From assembly GCA_001931905.2 (NCBI GenBank), contig MSJI02000411.1, forward strand, positions 18,490 through 82,489: a stretch of DNA of 64,000 nt, written 5' to 3'. The DNA comes from Cladosporium sp. IMV 00045 (taxonomy: Eukaryota > Ascomycota > Dothideomycetes > Cladosporiales > Cladosporiaceae). Below, one piece after another: positions 55,345 through 64,000 of this stretch; position 1 is the stretch's first letter; each line of letters starts with the position of its first letter. The notes beneath the pieces are model-generated. The model did no database searches and was not told where the DNA came from. It worked only from the letters and a program-made list of their open reading frames with translations. The position numbers and the translations under genes were made by a program.

Positions 55345-57958
55345 ATGACCGAAGGACACCCACCCGACGAACCGCATCTGCGCAGCGAGCCGGCTTTGCT
55401 CTCGCCTGCCTCGCCCAAGCCTCTGCATTTCCCAACGCCCACCAACATCCCCGTGCTTGACAAGATGATGGACGTCGGCTTCAATCAGACTGAAACCCAC
55501 ATGGCCGACCCCGCCATGCACAACACCGAGCTTCGTCCCGGCGCCTGGCAAGATCCAAAAGACGGTCAGGCACAGGCGTTGTCTGGCGAGGCCGGCGCGA
55601 ATGGCACTGCGCCTGCCGCACCCGAGCCTACTGCTTCTTTCCCGTCGGAAGGAGGTCAATACCAGGCAAGTGCACGTGATGCGCATACAAATATCCCTGC
55701 CTCGCAGAACGCCAGCCCTGAAGGCGTATCTGACGATTCCGTCGCCCAAGCCCAGGCTTCAATTGAACCCACCTATTCTGCTGCCACAGACTCTGCCGCC
55801 CACCACGCAGATGCTTCCAATCATCCCACCCACTTCGGTTCTGGTCAGCCCAATGCTACGCCGCTGAACGGTGAAGTTGATGTTCAGGCCCTCTTGCAAA
55901 CCCTCCATACCAACTCCTCCGCCCAGCCCATTCCATCCCCGGCCGGCGAGGGCTCCAATGTACCCACTGCACTGTCGCCTACACAGACTCATCAACATCG
56001 TGCGCCTGGCGTCGACTCGTCGCCCGTGTCCCTCGGTGCGCCGCCTTCAGGCTTGCCTCCACGCCCTCCTCCCCAGGAGCAGCCGTTGATCAATGCCAAT
56101 TACTCTCACTCGCAGCACATCCGCGACTACCACCCGCATGCCGCAAACCCGGCATATCAGAGTAACAATCCTCGGGGTAGCATCTCCGGACCTAGCAGCG
56201 ATCCAGCATCCCAGACCTTTGTTCCGCCTGTGCACGTCTCCACCGAAGCCGCCCCTGGCGCCACTCCCTCCTTCAACGAAGCGACTCCCACCATTACCCA
56301 AGAGCAGCAGGCCCTCTACGGTGCCAGCGTCAACCGAATGCAGGGCACCACTCCTCTCGAGAGTCGGAGGGAATACAAGATCGCCGCAGGACTTAATCTG
56401 TCTGAGGATGATCAGCCTTGGACTGCGGATACCCAACGAAAGTACGATAAGTTTATCGAAGACGAGCGCAAGTACGTCAGTGAAGGGCGATGGGAGCAGT
56501 TTCCCATGGGCTCAAGATTGTTTGTCGGAAACCTTAGCTCTGAGAGAGTGACCAAAAGAGACATATTCCATGCCTTCCACCGCTACGGTGACTTGGCGCA
56601 AATCTCGATCAAGCAGGCGTATGGCTTTGTGCAATTCCTGAGGCCTCAGGATTGCTCTGCCGCCCTCTCTAGGGAAGAAGGGCGGCAGATCCGCGGCAAG
56701 AAGATTCGTAAGTGATTACATGTATACATGGACTTGACTTGATTTTGACTGACAATATGACGCAGATCTGGAAGTGAGCAAACCTCAAAGAAATAGAAAT
56801 TCTCAGCCCGAGCCTCGACCGCATCAAAGTCCTGTCAACACTCGTCGCCGCTCTCGTTCGCCAGATTATGGCAGAGGCAGCCTTGATCGCTATCCTGGAA
56901 GTCGCATGGGTTATAATGGCAGAGACGGAAGGGATATCAGGGACAGAGATAGAGACAGAGAAAGAGACAGGGATGGATACAGGCCATATCGCTCACCATC
57001 GCCTCGATCGCCACGCGGGGAAAGATACCGCGATGAGCGCTACCGGGATCGCTCACCGTCATACAACCGCGGCGGCAGGTTTAGCAGACATGCCAGCCCG
57101 GCAGATTCTGATGACGGCCTACCACTCCCCAGACGAGCACCGCAAAACGTCCCTGACGTACAGATCATCTCCACTGAGAACCTCAACCGCGACTTCATCA
57201 ACTGGATCGAGAAGGCGTATCAAAGCCGCGGACTCACCGTCGACGTGCTATACCTCAGCCTACGCCTGGACTTCGACGCCGTCGTCCGCAGACAGCTAAA
57301 GGAAGGCGTCCTCGCCGTCTGCCGCCTCAGCCGAGCCAACCAAGACACGGGACTTATCAACCTCCGCCTCTTCGATAGAACCGGCGCCGGCGCGAACAAC
57401 ATCAAGTTCGACGACTACGACAACCAGGACCTGCAAATCTGCGTCGAGCTCGTCTCCCGCAAGAAGCAAAGCATGTGGGGCCACCAACCTCCCCAGCAAC
57501 CCTACGGCTTCACTCAACCAGCCTACGGCCTTCCCCCCGCCCACCCAACCGGCTTCCCGCCCGGCTACGGCGCACCACCAACCCACACGCCCAGCGCCAG
57601 CGCCCCTCCCCCCGCGCCCCCAGTCCCTGCCGGTCTGCAACAGCTCATCACCTCCCTCGACCCCAAGGGCTTGCAGAACCTCCTCGCCGCCATGCAACAG
57701 CCCGTCGGCGCCCCGCAATCTTACGCCCCGCCCCAGCAGTTCAACCCAAACCAGCAGGCCGCCATCACCGCGTTGCAGCATAACCCGAGTGCCCTGGCGG
57801 GCTACATCCAGGCGCAGTCTTCCCAGCAGCCGAGGACGCCGTCGACCCTGTCCCCGCCGCAGCCCACTTCGCCCACGAATATAAATGGGAATGGGAGTGG
57901 CGGCAGGGGTTCGGTGAATATGCAGGAGATACTGGCGAGGTTGGGGACGTATAAGTGA
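55345..57958 (+). CDS. NAB3: NAB3-like nuclear RNA-binding protein
   Basis: Exons 55345-56707 and 56766-57958, 851 aa. The 58-nt intron lies inside the RRM and rejoins RGKKIHLEVSKPQRN. The N-terminal ~385 residues are disordered (Ala, Ser, Pro, Gln). One RRM at ~388-470 carries RNP2 LFVGNL and RNP1-like YGFVQF, with KRDIFHAFHRYGDLAQISIK as in Nab3. An RS/RD-rich linker follows, then an anticodon-binding-like domain (~590-700; VQIISTENLNRDFINWIEKA) and a Pro/Gln-rich tail ending in an ALQHNPSALAGYI stretch and a helix (MQEILARLGTYK). Known role of yeast Nab3: with Nrd1 and Sen1 it terminates and processes non-coding RNAs in the nucleus. Whether filamentous fungi use it the same way is open. 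Confidence 0.88.
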
Positions 57959-58962
57959 GGTGGAATTCGCGGACTCGCATCAGCAACACACGTGATCCGA
58001 GAAAAGATCGATTTCGGTGTTCGACAAATCATTCACTCAACATTCGCGCAACGATCATTGCTACCGGCGAAAACACTTCTCTCTGCCCAGCCCTAACTAA
58101 TCTGAGGTATGATCTCTCTTTGCTTTTCTTGCTCGCTTTCGATTCTTGTTTTACATTTTTGGTTTTCTGCGGGCGTTTGATTCTTCTTGATCCTTTTTAT
58201 CGATTTACAGCGAAGGCGTTCGAGGGATGGGATTTGGGAAAGTACAAAAAGAAAATCGGGGAAAGGCTTTTTTTCTTTTTTCTTCTTCGTTTTTTCACTA
58301 CAGCGTTTCGAGTCCCTTGCTTTGTTCGATTTGGATTTCATTCCATGATGAAGGAAGAGTGGGATGGGAAAGGGTATATGTACTAAGCCCAGCAGAAGCG
58401 GAACGAACCAAGGGGAGAGGGGGAGCGACGTGGGCATCACAGAGAGAGAGAGACAAATAAGGAAGTGGAGAGGAGAGTCTTACTATGCTAGAAAGCGGAG
58501 CATCGGATTTGAATCATTAAGATCTTGAAAGTTTCTCTTCTTTTTGCTCTCATTCGTCTTCTCGTTTTCATTGGCTTGTGGCCTTCTTCGCGCGTTTGTT
58601 GTTGTTTTCGTCGTGGTTGAAACTTACGGACCCAGAAATGCTCAGAGGTGAAGTGAAGCGTACCTGTGAATCGAGCCGTGAGATTTTAGGATTTGCTTAG
58701 CAAAATGGACCTCGGCAAAATTGGGAAAACGGATGGATCACGACATCATCTCACTTGACTCTCGTCACCATCAATCTTGATATTGCGAACCTCTCGGGCG
58801 CAATTGTCGTCAGAAAGAAGGAAAGACCCAGGATTAATCAAGCTGGTGATAGTAAAATTGTTGTTCTTCGGAATCGTCCATCAGCTTGCAACACATTCTC
58901 GGGTGTGACGAAGTCACCATCAGCCGGATACGGGAGCCCAGAGAAAAACATCGATTCGGTCA
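57959..58962. other. Intergenic between NAB3 and LACTB2-like gene
   Basis: 1004 nt, T-rich in the first half (NAB3 3' UTR), with a short GA run near 58439-58453. No gene recognised. Confidence 0.6.
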
Positions 58963-60027
58963 ATGAACGCGCTCGCCACGTGCCTGCCTGGACTCTCACC
59001 GAGACACTTCGGAGTTCGCATCGGCATCAGATCCAAAACCAACAACGTCTTCAAAACGGCCACAGCCCTCGCCAACATCCATCACCAACCCCGGCATCGA
59101 CTCATCCACACCCTCCCCTCCTCCGCCACCGAAAAAATGACTTCCCCCCTCCCCCCTCTCCCGCCCATGACCCGCCTCTCCCCAACCCTCATCCGCATCC
59201 TAGCCGGCAACCCCTCCAAATTCACCCTGCAAGGCACAAACACCTACCTCCTCGGCAGCGGCCCGCGACGACTCCTCATAGACACCGGGGAGGGTTTGCC
59301 CGTCTGGAGCGAGAGGCTTCGTCAAGTGCTTGACGAGGAAAGCGCGAGAGTCGAGAAAGTGCTGCTCACGCATTGGCATGGGGATCATGTTGGGGGTGTT
59401 GCGCAGGTGAGGGGGCTGGGAGAGGTAGAGGTGAGGAAGTTCGTGAGTCCATCGGGCAAAGACGGCGTGGAGGGTGGGTTTGTGGGAATCGAAGATGGTG
59501 AAGAGTTTGCCGTTGAGGGTGTGAGGGTCAGGGCTGTGCACACGCCGGGGCACACGGATGATCACGTTTCGTTTCTGGTTCTTGAGGATGGGGCTGGGGA
59601 GGATGGCGGGGCGCTTTTCGCGGGTGATAATGTGCTCGGACACGGCACGGCGGTGTTTGAGGATTTGGGCGCTTACATGAAGAGTTTGGAGGTGATGGAG
59701 AGGTTGGTGGGCGAAGGGAGGAGGTTGTTCCCCGCGCATGGGGAGTGGGTGGGGGATGGAAAGGGGAAGGTCAGGGAGTATATTGAGCATCGGAGGGGGA
59801 GAGAGAGGGAGGCGTTGGAGGTTTTGGGGAGGGAGAGGGAGGATGGCAAGGTGGGTTGGGAGAGTATGGAGGTTGTTAAGGTGGTTTATAAGAATTATCC
59901 GGAGAGTTTGCACGTGCCTGCTGAAGGTGGTTTGAGGCTGGTGTTGCGGAAGTTGGAGGGGGAGGGGAGGGTTAGGGAGGTGGGTGGGAGGTGGGTTTTG
60001 GGGAGAGGGGAGGAGGGGAAGTTGTGA
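58963..60027 (+). CDS. LACTB2-like metallo-beta-lactamase fold hydrolase
   Basis: Single exon, 354 aa. The core resembles LACTB2: LIRILAGNPSKFTLQGTNTY, the metal motif HWHGDH (THxHxDH type), VRAVHTPGHTDDHVSF, GALFAGDNVLGHG and LFPAHGEWV. The first 58 residues before the internal Met at 59137 are rich in Arg, Ala, Ser and Thr with no acidic residue until near the end, like a mitochondrial targeting peptide; human LACTB2 is a mitochondrial endoribonuclease. The same family includes ACP thioesterases of polyketide clusters, but no polyketide synthase is near. From ~59700 the DNA is extremely G-rich on this strand (GGAGG/GAGAGG runs), giving a Glu/Gly/Arg-rich C-terminus. Confidence 0.82.
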   Translation: MNALATCLPGLSPRHFGVRIGIRSKTNNVFKTATALANIHHQPRHRLIHTLPSSATEKMTSPLPPLPPMTRLSPTLIRILAGNPSKFTLQGTNTYLLGSGPRRLLIDTGEGLPVWSERLRQVLDEESARVEKVLLTHWHGDHVGGVAQVRGLGEVEVRKFVSPSGKDGVEGGFVGIEDGEEFAVEGVRVRAVHTPGHTDDHVSFLVLEDGAGEDGGALFAGDNVLGHGTAVFEDLGAYMKSLEVMERLVGEGRRLFPAHGEWVGDGKGKVREYIEHRRGREREALEVLGREREDGKVGWESMEVVKVVYKNYPESLHVPAEGGLRLVLRKLEGEGRVREVGGRWVLGRGEEGKL

Positions 60028-60211
60028 TTGGGAGGCGTGGGCAGGGAGGTGTGATGAAAGGGTAAGAATAGGATGCGAGGTCGTGGCTTCTTGCCGGTTT
60101 GAATTCTCATGGACGATATCGATTTTGCAACATGGCGAGTTGGCTTCCATCCATCAATCGAAATCAATTCTATCAATACAGAATTATCATTTGAACACTA
60201 CAGACGCCAAA

Positions 60212-60964
60212 ATGTATGCAACAAGACTACCATCCGGCCACTTCAATCCAACCATCCATCCCGTGGCCCAGCTACCAACACCACCTTCTCCGCCTGCAAG
60301 TCTCCGAACCATCGTCGATAGACTCAACAAGACACCCACTCGAGTGAGGTCAACCCGGTCGACGGCAAACTTGAAGTCATGCTCAACCCCCAGTCTGTTC
60401 GATAATCACTCAAACACCGGAGCAGCCACGAACGGACCTCAACAGCACTCCTCCTCCTCCTCCACCGACACGACCACCATCTCCACCACCCCAGCAACAC
60501 CCAACAACAACCCTCTCTCTCAAGCAATCATCCGCGCTTTGGACACCACACCGCTAAAAACCGCACTCCCACCCCACTTCATTCCCCATGGCAGACTAGA
60601 AGTCCAAGTCCAAATCCACATCCACCAACGCCCCATTGCGCAGATTTTCCCTCAGCGAGAGCAATTGAAGCGGAAGCGAGACAGCAGCGAGGACGAGATT
60701 ATGGGAGATTCGTGTGAAATGCCGGATAGGCAGGTGAAGAAAATCAAGTTGAGCCATGGCTTTGGGATGGCGGGTGTGGGTCCGGGTCAGGCACAGGGGA
60801 TGAGACGGGGCGGAAGGGGGAGAGGGAGAGGGAAGAATGAACAAGGCAGACGGGAGGTGGGTGGGATGAGGAGGTCGTTGAGGAGTGGGGTTGGGAGGGA
60901 GATGGGGTTGGGAGGGAGATGGGGTCGAGGAAGAGTAGTGGTGGGGGATGGGGGCGTTGATTGA
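60212..60964 (+). CDS. Hypothetical protein, low complexity, nuclear-type basic motifs
   Basis: Single exon, 250 aa from the ATG in CAAAATGTATGC; the frame is open further upstream but without family support. I do not recognise it. The N-terminal third is Pro/Thr/Ser-rich, a middle stretch is Ser/Thr/Asn-rich (SSSSSTDTTTISTTPATPNN), then comes a more regular part (LSQAIIRALDTTPLK, HGRLEVQVQIHIHQRPIAQI). Basic nuclear-localisation-like motifs follow (LKRKRDSSEDE, KKIKL), and the C-terminus is Gly/Arg-rich (GGRGRGRGK). It lies 185 nt after the LACTB2-like stop on the same strand and converges on the next gene. It could be a real, fast-evolving nuclear protein or a chance frame in a G-rich region. 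Confidence 0.45.
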   Translation: MYATRLPSGHFNPTIHPVAQLPTPPSPPASLRTIVDRLNKTPTRVRSTRSTANLKSCSTPSLFDNHSNTGAATNGPQQHSSSSSTDTTTISTTPATPNNNPLSQAIIRALDTTPLKTALPPHFIPHGRLEVQVQIHIHQRPIAQIFPQREQLKRKRDSSEDEIMGDSCEMPDRQVKKIKLSHGFGMAGVGPGQAQGMRRGGRGRGRGKNEQGRREVGGMRRSLRSGVGREMGLGGRWGRGRVVVGDGGVD

Positions 60965-61299
60965 GGTTTCGAAGGCTGGCGGGTCAATGGTGGTGTGCTT
61001 TGGGGAGGCTGGCTGTTGTGGTGTTTTCTTGGTTGGGGTTTACTGATGAATTCGTTGTATCATGTGAGTCTTCTGGATTTGTTTCATTGCTGCTGGATAG
61101 TTTTCACGAACCTCCCACGTCTGATTACCATTGCCGGTGTCATGTTTCGTGCCACTACTGCTTGGGTGTTCTCGCATACCGCCCTCCTGTCGTGATGTCC
61201 ATGTTAGACTTGTCTTGTCTGCGAAGACACTACAAAACTTCACTCCCGTGACCCACGACCCCTCCACTGACCCTTCGGAGCCTAGTTCTAGGTTGTCTC
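60965..61299. other. Intergenic, convergent 3' flanks
   Basis: 335 nt between convergent genes. Nothing recognised. Confidence 0.6.
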
Positions 61300-62989
61300 T
61301 CAGCGGTACTTGCCCTTACCCTGCCTAGCGAACGTACTAAGCTTAACAACAAAGCCACCCCTCTCGATAGTATTGACGAAAATGTATCCAGAAGGGAAGG
61401 CATAATGGCCCCAAGTTCCAGTAAATTCAACAGCCCCGCCGCCAGTCAAATTGTCATCTTCAGGGTGAATATCGAACCAACCAATCTCCTCCACATTCCC
61501 ACCGGTGGGGTCCTGAGGAATGCCCGAGACGTCGAGCACGCTGACGCCCGCGCCGTAGTTGGACAGCGTGGCGAGGCCGTTGTGCACGTAGAGGTTGTGA
61601 TCGATGGATCTGACCTTGTGCTTGTAGTGGCCGGAGATTTTGGGGGCTTCGAGGCTGCGCAGGTCCCAGATGAAAGTGACGGGGTAGCCGTCGGCGCCGG
61701 GGCCGCGGCGTTCTTGCTCGTCCAGCTCGTCGTTCATGATGGCGTAGGCCTGCCATTCGGGGTCGGTGACCCAGCCTTGGTGGGTGTATGATGCGCCTTG
61801 GTAAGTGGTGCGGGAGATGATCGAGGAGGCGTCCACGCCTTCTTTGTCCGTGACGTCGTAGATGGTCAGGGTGTCTTCGTTGTAGCCGTAGCAGATGTCG
61901 CGGCCGTTGTATTTCTTGTCGGGTCCGCGGTAGACGATGCATTGCGCGTCGTGGACGTAGCCGTCTTGTCTGGCACAGCCTGTGCTGTAAGGGTTGGCGA
62001 TGTCATCGATGTTGATGTAGATCAACCCAGCGGCGCAGGCGCTGTTGCGAGGCTGGGAGCCGACAGCCACGGCGTAGCCGAGTTCTTCGTTCTGGTGAGG
62101 TTGTTAGTCAGACGCTCGATGGGTCTGATCAGAGAGTAGACGATCTTGATTGTACATACCACAACGACGTTGTGAGAACGACCGGAGGGAAGGTCATTGA
62201 AGAAACCAGCAAGATCTCGGGTAGTGCTGAACGTTCTCGGAGATCGCGGGTCAACATTCAGCAGCTTCTTCATATCGAAGAACTGGACACCGTGATTGAC
62301 CGCCTCGGAGCCGATGACCATATACTCGCGGTAGCTCTTCATCTCACGCCATCTGGAGACAGATGATTGCTGAGGAAGACGGCCGAGATACACGATCTTG
62401 CCTTCCTTGGTGATTTCGGCAAAAGCAGTGCCGTCTTCCTGACCAACAGCGACAAACTCTCGTCCATCGTCAGACACCCAGCCCCAGGTGTTGCTGCCTT
62501 GACCCCTGCGGGATCCCAGGTCGGCGTGGGTCTTGAAGTCGTAGTAATCCATCTACGTTTTGTGTTAGTGGCGGTCGTCTAGGGTACTGGATACGATCTT
62601 GATTGACATACGTTTTTGCACTGAGAATTACACGTTAGCTTTGGTTCATTCATTAGATATAACATGTTGTTCAACTCACTCGGAACGTCTCGTCAGGATT
62701 GCCAGCCTCGACAACTGCACGTCCATTGATGCACCTAATAGGACCACGCTGGGCGAAAGACTTGTGCTTGCTGCTGTCAAACTCGCCCTGCTCTCTCATG
62801 GAATCCCAAGCAGACTAGACCCGTCAGCAATGATTTCATAACTAGACTCTCCAATGAATATCATCTGCAGCATACCTCCTTCGACTGCATAACCATGTTA
62901 TGCACACGTCCGCTGTCATAATCCTCCTGAGAGTAGGCGGCGGCCGAGACCAACGCCGGCAAAGCCGACAACAACACGAAGGATTTCAT
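61300..62989 (-). CDS. Secreted choice-of-anchor-B / LVIVD-repeat beta-propeller protein
   Basis: Five exons: 62989-62876, 62814-62680, 62620-62612, 62552-62160 and 62091-61300, 480 aa. Residues 1-17 are a signal peptide (MKSFVLLSALPALVSAA). Exon 3 is a 9-nt microexon (TGCAAAAAC) that completes FRCKNMDYYDFKTHADLGS, a block conserved in this family. The rest is a probable beta-propeller: SNTWGWVSDDGREFVAVGQ, GRSHNVVV joined to NEELGYAVAVG, CYGYNEDTLTIYDVTDKEGV, SYTHQGWVTDPE, VRSIDHNLYVHNGLATLSNY and SVLDVSGIPQDPTGG. Known: these proteins are extracellular and of unknown biochemical role in fungi. Introns are 59-68 nt with clear CTAAC/CTGAC branch sites. TATATATA lies about 105 nt upstream. Confidence 0.88.
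62612..62620 (-). other. 9-nt microexon of the choice-of-anchor-B gene
   Basis: TGCAAAAAC (Cys-Lys-Asn) flanked by TCTCAG and GTATGT, between two 59-nt introns. It keeps the frame and supplies a conserved Cys. Confidence 0.75.
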
Positions 62990-64000
62990 CCTGCTGAAGC
63001 GAGCGCGTATATCCAATATAGCGAGTGACTGTAATGGTGAAAACCGAAATGATCTTGCTCAATCCTTCTCGGATTCCTCTTACCTGTCGACGGTATATAT
63101 ACGCGCAACTCCTCGAGTTGCGCCATCGCGACCTTCCCTTTACAATCCCCAGATGCAGTCTTTTAATTTACGTCGCCATGGGCTTTTATGTCTTGAACGC
63201 TGTGTTAGGCAGGTTGCGACAAGCTTTTCTGCAATGGCGACAGTAGTTTTGTCTCAGAGTAGATTGGGCACGAGCTGTCAAGCAAAAGTCGAAGGCCGTA
63301 CGTCTGTGCTATTGGCAAGGACAAATTCGCTTCGTCTCTGTGTTCGAGGCCGCCAAATATTGGGAGCACTCTGACAGCAAAATCACCTTCTCAATCGAGT
63401 ATCATGGCTCTTGGCTCTAGAGTTATATGTCATGCAAGTGTTTCTCGGCACTTTCGGTTGGCGCCGTAGACCTTGCCCATGACGGTGACGGCCAAGACGC
63501 GTGAAATGTGCACATGGGAATGCTTTTGCTAGTGTGCAGTTTCCAGGCTTCCAGTAGGGCAGACGAAGGACGGACGGCCTCTCATGAGGACAGATCGCTC
63601 GAGTGCATGATAGCGAGACGATATCTCAGAGGCCCAGGATCGCTAGTGAATTGATATACATATAGCGCGAGATACGAGCTCGACAGGGTTGAGCGCGCCG
63701 CTACATGTTGTGTTGGTAACACCAAAGATACTCGTGATACTCGAATCGCCCATCCGTTCAAGTACCGCGAATCCGTTTCTTACACAACACACACGCTCGG
63801 ATCGTCCGTATCACGCGACACGGGAAATCCATGATAGGTCCCTTGACGGCGTGGTCCAACGTCCAACGGTCTTGGTTGCTTTGCCCGAGGCCTGCAGAGA
63901 TACGCTTGGCGAATGCAAGACCACACAGCCCGTAGGATCGACGCCTCCCAAAAAAAAGCATGCATGTCTGATGTGACCTTATGGCGAATGTTCAAAAGCA
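62990..64000. other. Right-end intergenic region with anchor-B promoter
   Basis: 1011 nt upstream of the choice-of-anchor-B gene. A TATATATA box lies at about 63093-63102, roughly 105 nt before the start codon. Beyond that I see no gene; short frames near 63689-63976 are not convincing. Confidence 0.55.

Noticed and set aside
59200..60150. 316-codon minus-strand frame opposite the LACTB2-like gene
   Set aside because: It is antisense to a clear metallo-beta-lactamase gene and reflects strong strand base skew (Pro/Leu/His-rich).

Overview
The window is genomic DNA from a filamentous ascomycete. Genes carry short spliceosomal introns (about 50-80 nt, GT...AG, with CTAAC/CTGAC-like branch sites). 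The gene set is fungal: RNA14, UNC-50/GMH1, BCK1, NAB3, a CYP52-like P450, a DUR3 urea permease and a CrnA-type nitrate permease. Gene style suggests Dothideomycetes. Two diverged but constrained copies of one block would fit a black yeast with a duplicated or hybrid genome (Hortaea- or Friedmanniomyces-like), but that is inference.

Layout. 1-5951 holds copy A of a three-gene block: an RSA3-like ribosome-assembly gene, a catalase-like heme protein gene and the 3' two-thirds of RNA14. A 20-N gap (5952-5971) cuts RNA14 copy A and also the 5' end of an eIF3e gene (to 6474). Then come an SPT10-like GNAT/zinc-finger gene (7325-8968), a dienelactone-hydrolase/SnoaL-like fusion (9499-10768) and WSS1 (11019-12557). 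Copy B of the block (about 12.69-18.6 kb) follows, continuing into a complete RNA14 (to 19921). Next are UNC-50/GMH1, a TauD-type dioxygenase and the urea permease DUR3 (20.6-26.4 kb), then the cell-wall-integrity MAPKKK BCK1 (27.5-33.35 kb), whose stop codon is followed by a long in-frame open extension with protein-like repeats. After that: a P450 (34.6-36.4), NOP56 and CCT6 from a shared promoter (38.3-42.2), a secreted Ser-rich PAN/NIDO-like wall protein (42.8-46.0), CUE3, RPS20 and the nitrate permease crnA (46.3-51.4). A gene-poor stretch of nearly 4 kb separates crnA from NAB3 (55.3-58.0). The right end has a LACTB2-like metallo-beta-lactamase, a small hypothetical gene and a secreted choice-of-anchor-B (LVIVD) protein.

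How the genes relate. Most are housekeeping genes of ribosome biogenesis and translation (RSA3, NOP56, RPS20, eIF3e, CUE3), mRNA 3'-end formation and termination (RNA14, NAB3), chaperoning (CCT6) and genome maintenance (WSS1). Among them sit accessory nutrient genes: urea and nitrate permeases, both with GATA-motif clusters upstream as expected for AreA-type nitrogen control, and a TauD dioxygenase. No transposon, CRISPR, rRNA or convincing tRNA gene was recognised. Exon structures were derived by hand from splice signals, reading frame and family motifs. All totals divide by three, but none is checked against transcripts.
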